From: CAVVST01 sp963750995
Lineage (GTDB): Bacteria; Acidobacteriota; Vicinamibacteria; Vicinamibacterales; UBA2999
Direction of reading: 5' to 3'
Length of the DNA stretch: 64,000 nt
NCBI GenBank assembly: GCA_963750995.1
Contig: CAVVST010000001.1
Location: 620,001 to 684,000 of the forward strand
Shown here: positions 17,121-24,781 of the stretch, one piece after another
How the letters are laid out: every line of letters begins with the position of its first letter
Numbering within the stretch: the first letter of the stretch is position 1
The notes under the pieces: generated by a model
What the model was told of the DNA's origin: nothing
Database searches by the model: none
Seen by the model: the letters and a program-made list of their open reading frames with translations, nothing else
Position numbers and translations under genes: made by a program

Positions 17121-18397
17121 TCACGGGCACCGATCGAGGAACGCCTTCATGGCGGCCGCCTGGACGTCCTTGACGGGGCGGCCGCTCTCGGCGGCGACGC
17201 GGGCGCAGTCGTCGAATTCCGGCGACGCGTTCATCACTTCCCCGTTCCGCCGCGCCACCTTGATGCCAACACGACCAAACGGCGTCTCGACGGCGATCGT
17301 TTCCCGATCGAGGCATTCACGGTCCATTTCCCGGTAGCGGATGCCAATCGTCGTGGTCTCGCGAAACACGGTTGAGGCGAGCCGCTCGCGGGCGCCTGGG
17401 GGTGCCACGATCGTGAGCAGCGTGCCCGGACGGTTCTTCTTCATCTGGATCGACGTGTAAAACACATCGAGCGCGCCGTCGCCAAGCAGTCGATCGATGA
17501 GCACGCCGAAAATCTGCGGGTTCATGTCGTCGATTTCCGCCTCGATGACCACGACCCGGTGCGGGGGTGCGGCAGTATCCGCATCGCCGATCAGGACGCG
17601 GAGAACATTCGGCGTGTCGGCGAAGTCTCTCGATCCGGCGCCATACCCGGTCTTCCGCAGGCGCATCGACGGGACGCCGCCGAAGGCCTCGACGTACGAC
17701 GTAATCAGGAGCGCACCGGTCGGCGTCACCATCTCGGCTTTCTGCGGTCCCGCGTAGACCGGGGCTCCTTCGAGCAGCCGGGCTGTCGCTGGTGCCGGAA
17801 CCGGGTACAGCCCGTGCGCAGAGCGGACGCTGCCGCTGCCGACATTGAGCGGTGACGCCTCAATCCGGTCGGCGCCGATCGCTTCCAGGGCGTGCACGGT
17901 GCCGACAATGTCGATGATCGAATCGAGCGCGCCAACCTCGTGGAGGTGAACGTCGTCGACCGAGGTGCCGTGGACCGCCGCCTCCGCCTCGCCAAGCCGT
18001 TCGAACAGGTGCTTGGCTCGATCCTTCGCGGCCGCGCTCAACGCGGAGCTGTCGATCAGGGCGGCTATCTGTTTCAGGGACCGGTGGGTCTGGTGCTGCC
18101 TGCCATCCTGATCGTCGCCGTCGTGATGGCTGATGGGTATGGGCGTGGCCGTGCGTCTGTTCGTGATCGTGGGCGTGGTCCATCGGCAGACCTTCGCCCC
18201 GGACGTGAAACTTCGTCGCCGCAAGGCCGGCTCGTGTGACCCGCTCGGTCCAAATCGCGCCAGGATCGATGGCCAGGCTTCCGAGCGCGCGGCGGAGCTC
18301 GTCGATCGGCAAGCCGGCATCGAGTAGCGACGCCCAGGATCATGTCGCCGGCGGCGCCAGAGAAGCAGTCGAAATAGAGGATCGTCAAACGACCCAT
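17121..18397 (-). CDS. larC: LarC, nickel insertion into the pincer cofactor, two frameshifts near the N-terminus
   Basis: LarC inserts nickel into the pyridinium dithiocarboxylate pincer nucleotide used by lactate racemase LarA and relatives. The N-terminus 'ILYFDCFSGAAGDMILG' (from ATG 18397) is in one frame. 'LLDAGLPIDELRRALG' to a His-rich stretch is in a second (change at about 18325). The rest, 'DVHLHEVGALDSIIDIVGT', 'VTPTGALLI', 'KTGYGAGSRDF', 'EAEIDDMNPQ', is in a third (change at about 18140) and is intact to 17121. The His-rich linker ('HDHEQTHGHAHTH...SHHDGD') likely binds metal. No larA, larB or larE lies in the window. It starts one base after the radC stop and ends 17 bases before metG. 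Frame breaks are most likely indel errors. Confidence 0.85.
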
Positions 18398-18398
18398 C

Positions 18399-19094
18399 TT
18401 ATCCCGTCCCGCCCATCCGCGACTGCAGCCGGCCCGCTTCGACGAGCGAGAAGTACCGCTGCTCGGCGAGGATGAGGTGATCGACGACGTCGATTCCCAT
18501 GATGTCGCCAGCGTTCACCATTCGCGTGGTCAGCGCGAGATCGTCGGGGCTCGGCGTCGGATCGCCCGACGGGTGGTTGTGGAAGAGCACGATCGCCGCC
18601 GCGGCCGCGGATGCGGCTTCGCGAAACACCTCGCGCGGGTGCACCACGGTAGAGTCGAGCGAGCCGATCGACACGATACGGACGCGGATGACGCGATACT
18701 TGGTGTCGAGCATGACAATGCCGAATTGCTCGACATCGGCGACGCCGTACTGCGGCAGCAGATAGGTGGCCAGCTGGCGCGGCGTCGTCAGCTGCGGCCG
18801 TTCGGCGATCGCGCGCACGAGAGTCCGGCGCCCCAGCTCGACCGCGGCGACGATCTGCGCCGCTCGCGCCGGTCCCACGCCCGATACCACGCGCAGCCGG
18901 TCGAGCCCCAGCCGCGTCAACCCGTGCACCCCGCCCGCACGCTCGATGAGCCGGTTCGCGAGCGCCAGTGCATCGACGTCGCGCGAGCCGCTGCCGATGA
19001 CCACCGCGAGCAGTTCGTTGTCGCCCAGCCCCTGCGCGCCCAGACGTTCGAGCTTCTCTCGAGGGCGATCGTGTGGTGCCACGTCTTTCATCAA
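18399..19094 (-). CDS. radC: RadC family protein (JAB/MPN domain)
   Basis: 231 residues. The N-terminal part holds a helix-hairpin-helix 'LRVVSGVGPARAAQIVAAVE'. The C-terminal JAB/MPN domain carries the JAMM metal motif 'HNHPSGDPTPSPDD' with its upstream Glu in the 'PREVFREA' region. Despite the name, RadC's role in DNA repair is unproven. Start is ATG 19094 or the second ATG 19091. It is divergent from the lipoprotein gene, with only about 20 bases between the two start codons, and one base upstream of larC, so radC-larC-metG-tatD look like one leftward transcription unit. Confidence 0.92.
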   Translation of the reverse strand: MMKDVAPHDRPREKLERLGAQGLGDNELLAVVIGSGSRDVDALALANRLIERAGGVHGLTRLGLDRLRVVSGVGPARAAQIVAAVELGRRTLVRAIAERPQLTTPRQLATYLLPQYGVADVEQFGIVMLDTKYRVIRVRIVSIGSLDSTVVHPREVFREAASAAAAAIVLFHNHPSGDPTPSPDDLALTTRMVNAGDIMGIDVVDHLILAEQRYFSLVEAGRLQSRMGGTG

Positions 19095-19097
19095 CGC

Positions 19098-19103
19098 TAT
19101 ACT
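19098..19103 (+). promoter_or_regulatory. Candidate -10 box (TATACT) for lipoprotein gene
   Basis: TATACT lies 9 bases before the ATG at 19113. If used, the transcript would start within a few bases of the start codon, that is, nearly leaderless. No clear -35. The box lies in the 18-base gap between divergent start codons. Confidence 0.3.
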
Positions 19104-19112
19104 CAGGTGCTT

Positions 19113-19697
19113 ATGCCCCGGCGGTCATCCCGTGTGATTGCGTGTGTGGCCGCACTGTTTCTGTCTGTCGCGTGCGGCGCCCCCCCGAACAAAGAGATGG
19201 ACCAGGCGCAGGGCGCGATCGATGCCGCGCGCGCCGCCGGTGCCGAGCGGTACGCAACAACTGAGTACACCGCGGCGACCGATGCGCTCAAAAACGCCAA
19301 CGACGCCGTCGCCGTCGGCGACTATCGGCTCGCCCTCAACTTCGCGCTCGAGAGCCGTGAGCAGGCCCAGAATGCCGCGCGCGGCGCCGCCGACGCCAAG
19401 GCGCGCGTCCGCGGAGAAGTCGAGCACAGCATCACGGAAATTACCGCCCTGATCGCCCAGGCCCGCCTCCGGCTGACAGCGGCCGAACGTGCCCGCGTCG
19501 CCCGGCGTCTCCTGCAGCAGCCGCGCGCGGATCTCGCGGCGGCCGAAGCTGCTTTGCAAAAAGCGGGCGAGGCAGTGAGCCAGGAGGATTACCTGGCGGC
19601 AAGAGAAACGTTGAACGGCGTCAAGGAACGCGTCGACGTCGCCCTCGTGGCGATCAACGCCACCATGGCCCCGCGCACGACGGCGCGGCGACGCTAG
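19113..19697 (+). CDS. Outer-membrane-type lipoprotein, DUF4398-like
   Basis: 194 residues from ATG 19113. The signal peptide ends in the lipobox 'LSVAC'. The mature part is almost entirely alpha-helical and alanine-rich, with two similar motifs: 'AIDAARAAGAERYATTEYTAATDAL' style at the start, and 'DLAAAEAALQKAGEAVSQEDYLAAR' near the end. This pattern resembles DUF4398 proteins, often lipoproteins that coil along the envelope. Longer upstream frames exist but run over radC. Role unknown. No partner gene is adjacent on this strand. Confidence 0.75.
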   Translation: MPRRSSRVIACVAALFLSVACGAPPNKEMDQAQGAIDAARAAGAERYATTEYTAATDALKNANDAVAVGDYRLALNFALESREQAQNAARGAADAKARVRGEVEHSITEITALIAQARLRLTAAERARVARRLLQQPRADLAAAEAALQKAGEAVSQEDYLAARETLNGVKERVDVALVAINATMAPRTTARRR

Positions 19698-19698
19698 G

Positions 19699-19802
19699 TC
19701 CGGCTAAAGCCGGACACTGACGTTCGATCGGCCCGGATACTACGTTCGATCGGCTCGGACACTACGTTCGATCCGCGGTCGTAGCGTCCGCCTTTAGGCG
19801 GA
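19699..19802. repeat. Pair of facing CTAAAG-centred palindromes (REPIN-like)
   Basis: Two 16-base palindromes, TCCGGCTAAAGCCGGA at 19699-19714 and TCCGCCTTTAGGCGGA at 19787-19802, flank a spacer with three copies of 'acgttcgatc'. This two-palindrome layout matches REPINs mobilised by REP-associated tyrosine transposases. The right palindrome overlaps the last codons and the stop of the DapF-like gene. A third copy of the palindrome type lies beside the RAYT remnant at 50948-50963. Confidence 0.75.
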
Positions 19803-20600
19803 TCGCTCCTTCAACCACTCACCGTCCAGAATCAGTTCGGCCCACCCGGTGAGGTACACGCCGTCCTCGCGCCATTCGACGCGCTGGGTGCCGCCGGGAG
19901 CCACGACGTCGATCTCTCTTGCAGCGCCGCCATGCGCTGCGGCGGCAACGGCGGAGGCTGATGTGCCCGTGCCAGACGAAGTGGTTGGACCGACACCCCG
20001 TTCCCAGATCAGAATCCTGACGCGATTCGGGGTCTCCACCTCGGCGAACTCCACGTTGGTGCCGGCGGGAAACATGACGTGGGTGGCGAGCGCGGGTCCG
20101 AGCCGATTGAAACGTTCGACATCAGGCAGCGGACCAAGAACGATGCACTGCGGATTGCCGAGCCGGAGGAGGGACGCGGTCACTGATTCCGTGCCGACGG
20201 TAATCGGCACCTGGCGGAGATCCTCCGGCATTCCCATCGCGGCCCTGAAGGTGTAACGCCCGCCGTTCAGATGCAGGAGCTCCAGCGTCTTCATCCCCGC
20301 GTCGGTGTCAATCCGGATCGACGCGCCTACCGCCATCCGCTGCGTTCGGGCCACGAGCGCGCCCAGGCAGCGGAGGCCGTTTCCCGACAATTCGGAGGGG
20401 CTTCCATCCGCATTCCACAGCTTCATCGTCACGCCGCGATCGCGCAGCGTGTAGAGAATGAGGCCATCTGCGCCGATGCCGTGATGGCGATGACAGAGGC
20501 GTGTCGCGATCGCCGCCGCATCAGCGTGGAGAACTGAGGCCTCTGGCACCAGCAGGAAGTCGTTGCCGTAGGCGTGTGCCTTGGCAACCGGCAGGGCCAT
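19794..20600 (-). CDS. Diaminopimelate epimerase family protein lacking both catalytic cysteines
   Basis: 268 residues with the DapF fold: 'HAYGNDFLLV' at the start, 'HHGIGADGLILY', 'LWNADGSPSELSGNGLRC', 'FPAGTNVEFAEV' and 'ERGVGPTTSSGTGTSAS'. In characterised DapF the two bases are cysteines in 'CGNG' and 'ACGTG'. Here both are serine (Ser72, codon TCG; Ser209, codon TCT). Everything around them is conserved, so this is not simple decay. Either it is a serine-using epimerase or its substrate or reaction differs. True DapF makes meso-diaminopimelate for lysine and peptidoglycan. It overlaps the upstream membrane-protein gene by one base (TGATG). The gene name dapF would overclaim. Confidence 0.8.
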   Translation of the reverse strand: MALPVAKAHAYGNDFLLVPEASVLHADAAAIATRLCHRHHGIGADGLILYTLRDRGVTMKLWNADGSPSELSGNGLRCLGALVARTQRMAVGASIRIDTDAGMKTLELLHLNGGRYTFRAAMGMPEDLRQVPITVGTESVTASLLRLGNPQCIVLGPLPDVERFNRLGPALATHVMFPAGTNVEFAEVETPNRVRILIWERGVGPTTSSGTGTSASAVAAAAHGGAAREIDVVAPGGTQRVEWREDGVYLTGWAELILDGEWLKERSA

Positions 20601-21442
20601 CAGGGCACCTGGAAGGCGTCGAACACGTAGGTGAAGCCGGCCGTGAACCCCACCGTCGGATCGCTCGAGGTGATGCCGAACAGCAAGCCGGCATCCGCGC
20701 GCCAGGTGCCGACGGTATAGCGCCCGCCGAAACGCAGCATGCTGCGCGATTCGGTTCCGGGCGGCGGGTCGCCGAGGCGCGTATCCTTGCGCCCGTTGAT
20801 CTCCCCCACCACCTCGCCGCGCTGGGTGATGGCTCTCGCGAACGACATCCCATAGGTGAGCACGTCGTTCTGGCGGTCGCCGCGCGTCGGGTCGCCGAGA
20901 ATACCCAGGCCGATGTTGCCAACGACGCGCACCGACTGCACCGTCTTGGCAAGCAGCAGCGAGGAGTAGAAGTCGATCGTGTCGAGGCCGATGCCGCTCT
21001 CATTCGAAGCCATCGGCAGCTTCGTCGCTGAGCGCAGCGCAATCGACGGCCGGGTCATCCCCTCCGAAATCAACCGCACCTTGGTGCCGACCACCATGTC
21101 CTCCACATGCGAAGTGGAGTCTCCCGGGACGACGAGCATGTGCGACAGCGGCGCCGCGTGCCGTTCGGTGATCGAAAGGTGGTTGTAGAGACCGCCATCG
21201 ATCTGGACCTCCCCTGCCGACCCGATGCCGAGGCTGATGCCGATCAACGGGAAACGGCGCAAATTGCCTTTGAGGCCGGAAGCGGGATATTCGACGTCCC
21301 GCTGGTAATCGAATCCGCCTTCGATCAGCACTCTCCCCGCGCCGACTGTCTCAGGATCTTCGGTAACGAGCGGCCGCTGCTGCGCGAACGTGATTCCGGG
21401 AGCGAGGAACAGGGCAAGAACGGTGACGGCAGGTCGAAGCAT
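20600..21442 (-). CDS. Secreted beta-barrel-type outer membrane protein, unknown function
   Basis: 280 residues from ATG 21442, which has a good Shine-Dalgarno (GAGAAAAC). Signal peptide ending 'GITFA-QQ', then 'RPLVTEDPETVGAGRVLIEGGFDY' and alternating beta strands to a C-terminal aromatic strand ('TAGFTYVFDAFQVP'). Resembles porin- or transporter-like barrels seen in metagenomic Acidobacteria. It lies between dtd (7 bases upstream) and the DapF-like gene (one-base overlap), so the three are probably one operon, though no functional link is obvious. Confidence 0.65.
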   Translation of the reverse strand: MLRPAVTVLALFLAPGITFAQQRPLVTEDPETVGAGRVLIEGGFDYQRDVEYPASGLKGNLRRFPLIGISLGIGSAGEVQIDGGLYNHLSITERHAAPLSHMLVVPGDSTSHVEDMVVGTKVRLISEGMTRPSIALRSATKLPMASNESGIGLDTIDFYSSLLLAKTVQSVRVVGNIGLGILGDPTRGDRQNDVLTYGMSFARAITQRGEVVGEINGRKDTRLGDPPPGTESRSMLRFGGRYTVGTWRADAGLLFGITSSDPTVGFTAGFTYVFDAFQVP

Positions 21443-21449
21443 TGTTTTC

Positions 21450-21902
21450 TCAGAATCCGCGGGCACTGTCGATCAGAACGGTCACCGGACCATCGTTGAC
21501 GAGCTCGACGCGCATCATGGCCTGGAACTCGCCGGTGGCGACCGGCAGGGGAACTGCCCGCAATTCTCTCACGAGATCTTCGTAGAGCGAACGCGCGACG
21601 TCGGGCGCGGCGGCGGCATCGAACGACGGCCGGCGTCCTTTGCGCATGTCGCCGTACAACGTGAATTGCGAAACCAGGAGGACTGCCCCACCGGTGTCGA
21701 GCACCGATCGATCCATCGGTTTCCCGCCTTCGCCTTCGAACAGGCGCGCGTCGCGGATCTTGCCGGCAATGTACCGGACATCCTCGCGGGTGTCGCCCGT
21801 GCCGACGCCGAGCAGGACCAGCAGGCCGGGACCGATCTCGCCCGTCACACGGTCGCCGACGCGCACACGCGCCTCGGTGACCCGCTGGACGACGGCCCTC
21901 AT
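21450..21902 (-). CDS. dtd: D-aminoacyl-tRNA deacylase
   Basis: 150 residues, full length. Removes D-amino acids wrongly attached to tRNA. Carries the family's 'SQFTLYGD' motif followed by 'KGRRPSF', and the cis-Pro-type C-terminal motif in 'VELVNDGPVTV'. The start ATG 21902 gives the standard N-terminus 'MRAVVQRVTEARVRV'. First gene of a leftward group with the barrel protein and the DapF-like gene. Confidence 0.95.
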   Translation of the reverse strand: MRAVVQRVTEARVRVGDRVTGEIGPGLLVLLGVGTGDTREDVRYIAGKIRDARLFEGEGGKPMDRSVLDTGGAVLLVSQFTLYGDMRKGRRPSFDAAAAPDVARSLYEDLVRELRAVPLPVATGEFQAMMRVELVNDGPVTVLIDSARGF

Positions 21903-21987
21903 GAGACGTGAATTGACGAATGGACGGACTTACGAATTGTCGAAATGAAGGAGCAACGATCCGTCAATTCGTCGAGTCGGCAATTCG
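21903..21987. repeat. Palindromic 'gacgaattgac' repeat cluster
   Basis: The gap between dtd and ttcA consists of interleaved copies of 'aattgacgaat' and 'caattcgtc', able to fold into a hairpin. No coding capacity. It lies downstream of ttcA and upstream of dtd, so it may end or attenuate ttcA transcription. Confidence 0.55.
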
Positions 21988-22821
21988 TCAATGCTGGATT
22001 TGTATCAGCCGTTGATCGCCGCCCTCGTCCTCGAGACGAAGCGCGACGGTGTCGCGCAGCTCGCCGCTGGGATTCAGGCGCAGGTCGAGCAGGTGGCGCG
22101 GCATGATGTTCCGCAGCGCCTTCAGCATCGACTGTTTGACGCCCGGATGCTCGCGCTCGAGGTCGAGGATCAATCGCTTGACCCGCTGGCGCTGCAGGCT
22201 CAGATCGCCGCACGCCGGGCAGCAGCACCCGATGATCGGCAGCTCGCACTGCTTGGTGTAGAGCCGCGCCTCGTCTTCTCCGACATAGACCAGCGGCCTG
22301 ATGACGACATGCTCGCCGCTGTCAGAGACAAGACGGGCCGGCATCGCCTTGAGCGCACCGGCGAAGAACAGGTTCAGGAGAAGGGTCTCGATGAAATCGT
22401 CCAGGTGATGGCCAAGGGCGATCTTGGTGGCGCCGACTTCGGTCGCAATCCGGTAGAGAACGCCGCGGCGAAGCCGGGCGCACAGCGAACACGGGGTTGC
22501 ATTTGCGTCGAGGATGTCGTCCATCACGTCGCCGATCGACGTGTGCTCGATGCGGTACTCCCAGCCGCGCGCTTCACAGGTCCTGGCGATGACGTCGTGC
22601 TTGAAATCCTTGTAGCCGGAGTCGACGTTGACCGCGATCAACGAAAAATCGATCGGCGCCCGCTCACGCAGTCGATCCAGTGTCTGCATAAGCGCCCAGC
22701 TGTCCTTGCCGCCGGACAGCCCCACCATCACGCGGTCGCCATCCTCGATCAACTTGAAGTCGACGATCGCCTTCGTCGTCTTTTTCGCGATGCGGGCCTC
22801 GAGCGGGCTGCGATACGCCAT
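21988..22821 (-). CDS. ttcA: tRNA 2-thiocytidine biosynthesis protein, TtcA type
   Basis: 277 residues. PP-loop ATPase motif SGGKDS at about residues 35-40, then two CxxC pairs, 'ATPCSLCARLRRG' and 'CCCPACGD', which bind the Fe-S cluster. 'IALGHHLDDFIETLL' is the TtcA/TtuA signature. It thiolates cytidine 32 in certain tRNAs, though TtuA-like specificity for other positions cannot be excluded. Start ATG 22821. Repeat-filled gaps on both sides suggest a single-gene unit. Confidence 0.9.
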   Translation of the reverse strand: MAYRSPLEARIAKKTTKAIVDFKLIEDGDRVMVGLSGGKDSWALMQTLDRLRERAPIDFSLIAVNVDSGYKDFKHDVIARTCEARGWEYRIEHTSIGDVMDDILDANATPCSLCARLRRGVLYRIATEVGATKIALGHHLDDFIETLLLNLFFAGALKAMPARLVSDSGEHVVIRPLVYVGEDEARLYTKQCELPIIGCCCPACGDLSLQRQRVKRLILDLEREHPGVKQSMLKALRNIMPRHLLDLRLNPSGELRDTVALRLEDEGGDQRLIQIQH

Positions 22822-22858
22822 TCGGTAACAGTGTATCCGAGGGACGAATTGAGATCGC

Positions 22859-22910
22859 TGGCGGGTCCGCTTCGCGGAACCCGCCCTACGGTACCTGCTT
22901 TGCGGAACCC
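22859..22910. terminator. Two copies of a 'gcgggttccgc' hairpin downstream of the cytochrome gene
   Basis: A strong stem 'ggcgggtccgc ttc gcggaacccgcc' is followed by a second 'tttgcggaacccgcc' half. It lies directly downstream of the cytochrome c gene (stop at 22913) and upstream of ttcA. No poly-T tract, so terminator function is only likely. It also looks like a dispersed repeat. Confidence 0.4.
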
Positions 22911-22912
22911 GC

Positions 22913-23944
22913 CTACGTGCCGGTCGGCTTCAACTGCGCGAGGTAAGCGCCGATCGCGACCAGGTCTTCCGCGGTGAGCTTTTCGACGACCGGCTTCATC
23001 AGCGCTGACCAGGTGCCGTGCCGGGCGCCGACCTGCATGTCGTAGAGCTGACGGACGACGTAGCTCGGATCACGACCGGCGAGGCCCGGAACAGGTCCGA
23101 GACCTTCCAGGTTCGGACCGTGGCAGACGCCGCACTGCACGGTCTTGCCGCTTCCGCCTGTCTTCACCAGCGTCTCACCTGCCTTGATGCTGCCGATAGG
23201 CGCGTAGGCGACGAATAGCGAGTGCGGATCGCGAAGCTCGAAGCGTTCGGCGTCTTCAGGGCCCTCGACTATCCGCATGCCGAGCGGCTCGGTTTCGTTT
23301 CCGGGCAGGCGAAAGAAGACACCAAACTGCATGCGCGTCTTCGGGACCATACGCGTCTCGACGACGCGGATCCGTTCCTGCCACGGGATAGCGCTGTAGT
23401 ACCGAGCCGAGGCCGTAATCTCCTCATCCGTCATCGCCTTGGCGAAGAGAATCATGCGGTTGGTGTTCGCCTTGCGCGGATCGGCGCTGCGCCGTTTGTC
23501 GTTCTTGAAATCCAGCATCGTCTGCACGAAGTACTCATACGGCAGACCGGCGAGGCCGGCGTTTTCCTGGCGGCCTGCTCCACCGATGTAGTGGCATAAC
23601 CCGCAGGCATTGATGTCGGCATTGCGGCGGCCGACCGCGACGATTGGCGGTACCGCCGCGGGATGCTCGTCGGGGAACCAGTCGGCGGGGCCGTACGGAT
23701 CGTTGGCCTGGGCGCGAGTAAAGGAACGAGCCGAGCCTGGCAGCTGATGAAGCGTCGTATCAGGCGCCGGCGCGGCCGCTCCGGCTGCCGCGGGCTGTGG
23801 CGCGGCGGCAGGCGCGCTGCCTGGTGCCGAAGGCGGATCGACGAACCCGTACGCCCAGGACGGATGCTGTGCGACCGCGTTGACGACGCTGGCGGTGAAC
23901 ACCGTCACCAGCCCACAGGTGAGGACGGTGACGAACCTTCTCAT
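22913..23944 (-). CDS. Periplasmic dihaem cytochrome c
   Basis: 343 residues from ATG 23944 (an upstream in-frame ATG at 23959 is less likely). Signal peptide, then an Ala/Pro-rich linker, then two class-I cytochrome units. Haem motif 1 is CGLCH ('DINACGLCHYIGG') and motif 2 is CGVCH ('VQCGVCHGPNLEGLG'), with Met ligands likely in 'KAMTDEEI' and 'ALMKPVVEKL'. Such proteins shuttle electrons to oxidases or dehydrogenases. Haem attachment needs the Ccm system, encoded 9 kb away in this window. Partner not evident. Confidence 0.85.
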   Translation of the reverse strand: MRRFVTVLTCGLVTVFTASVVNAVAQHPSWAYGFVDPPSAPGSAPAAAPQPAAAGAAAPAPDTTLHQLPGSARSFTRAQANDPYGPADWFPDEHPAAVPPIVAVGRRNADINACGLCHYIGGAGRQENAGLAGLPYEYFVQTMLDFKNDKRRSADPRKANTNRMILFAKAMTDEEITASARYYSAIPWQERIRVVETRMVPKTRMQFGVFFRLPGNETEPLGMRIVEGPEDAERFELRDPHSLFVAYAPIGSIKAGETLVKTGGSGKTVQCGVCHGPNLEGLGPVPGLAGRDPSYVVRQLYDMQVGARHGTWSALMKPVVEKLTAEDLVAIGAYLAQLKPTGT

Positions 23945-23961
23945 GCGCCCCCCATTCACAA

Positions 23962-24020
23962 CCGGAAACCTGAAGGTTTCCGGCTACCAATGCGGTAGCT
24001 CGGAGGCCTTCAGGCCTCCG
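23962..24020. repeat. Two CTGAAG/CTTCAG-centred perfect palindromes
   Basis: A perfect 22-base palindrome with centre ACCTGAAGGT at 23962-23983, and a 20-base one with centre GCCTTCAGGC at 24001-24020, separated by 17 bases. A third member is at 31650-31671. They fill the gap between the glycosyltransferase stop (24038) and the cytochrome start. Confidence 0.75.
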
Positions 24021-24037
24021 GACGCGCCGATTGTAGA

Positions 24038-24781
24038 TCAGTGCTCGAGCACCTGCTGCACTTCGTACAGCCGGAGGGGCGTCGTCGCGGGGCTGACGGC
24101 CTCTCGCATCAGCGACTTGAGCCTCAGGATGTCGCGGACGACGACAAAGGTGCGGGAAAGGCCGTATTTCGAGCGGCCGAAGCGTCGCGGCCGATGATTT
24201 ACGATCACCTCGGTCACGCGGCCGCCCAGTTGGCTGGCGAATGCCGGCAGATAGCGGTGCATCCCCGGCGAGAGCTTCAGCGGCTTGACCACCTCGGCGC
24301 GAAACACTTTCAGCGAGCATCCGTTGTCGTGAATGCGGATGCCGGTCACGTATCCAAGCAGCCAGTTCGCCACCACCGAGGGCACGTGGCGCGTGAGCAG
24401 ATCGTCCTGTCGATCCTTGCGCCAGCCGCAGACGACATCGTGATCGCGGGCGATCTCGAGAAGCCTCGGGATGTCGGCCGGATCGTTCTGCAGGTCCCCG
24501 TCCATCGTCACGATCCAGGCGCCGCGCGCGTAGGCAAACCCGGCGGCAAATGCTGCCGTTTGTCCGAAATTGCGCGTGAACTGGATCACACGGAGCCGGG
24601 AATCGCGCGCATGAATCTCCGTCAGGCGGGCGAATGTGGCGTCGGTGCTTCCGTCGTCAATCAGGAGGATTTCGTACGGGATGCCGGTCGGCGCGAGGGC
24701 GGCAGTCAGCTGTTCATGGAGCAAGAGGACATTGCGCTCCTCGTCGCGAAGCGGGATGACGACGGAGACATCAGGGATCAC
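24038..24781 (-). CDS. Glycosyltransferase family 2 (DPM1/ArnC-like)
   Basis: About 247 residues. GT-A fold: 'VSVVIPLRDEERNV' at the start, 'LLIDDGSTDATF', 'TRNFGQTAAFAAGF' and the DxD-type 'MDGDLQNDP', then 'VCGWRKDRQDD'. This is the signature of polyprenyl-phosphate glycosyltransferases. It lacks the two C-terminal membrane helices of ArnC/GtrB, so it resembles the soluble DPM1 type. Start GTG 24781 overlaps the stop of the upstream VTT gene by three bases (GTGA) and gives the family N-terminus. Likely supplies lipid-linked sugar for the nearby multi-pass glycosyltransferase (inference). Confidence 0.88.
   Translation of the reverse strand: MIPDVSVVIPLRDEERNVLLLHEQLTAALAPTGIPYEILLIDDGSTDATFARLTEIHARDSRLRVIQFTRNFGQTAAFAAGFAYARGAWIVTMDGDLQNDPADIPRLLEIARDHDVVCGWRKDRQDDLLTRHVPSVVANWLLGYVTGIRIHDNGCSLKVFRAEVVKPLKLSPGMHRYLPAFASQLGGRVTEVIVNHRPRRFGRSKYGLSRTFVVVRDILRLKSLMREAVSPATTPLRLYEVQQVLEH

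Noticed and set aside
17121..18397. Programmed ribosomal frameshift in larC like the known LarC1/LarC2 case
   Set aside because: The breaks are near codons 23 and 88, not at the LarC1/LarC2 boundary, and many unrelated genes nearby have similar breaks, so assembly indels explain them better.
20378..20395. Sequencing error as the reason for Ser72 in the DapF homologue
   Set aside because: TCG cannot become a Cys codon by a single indel without breaking the frame, and a second independent Cys-to-Ser change exists at residue 209.
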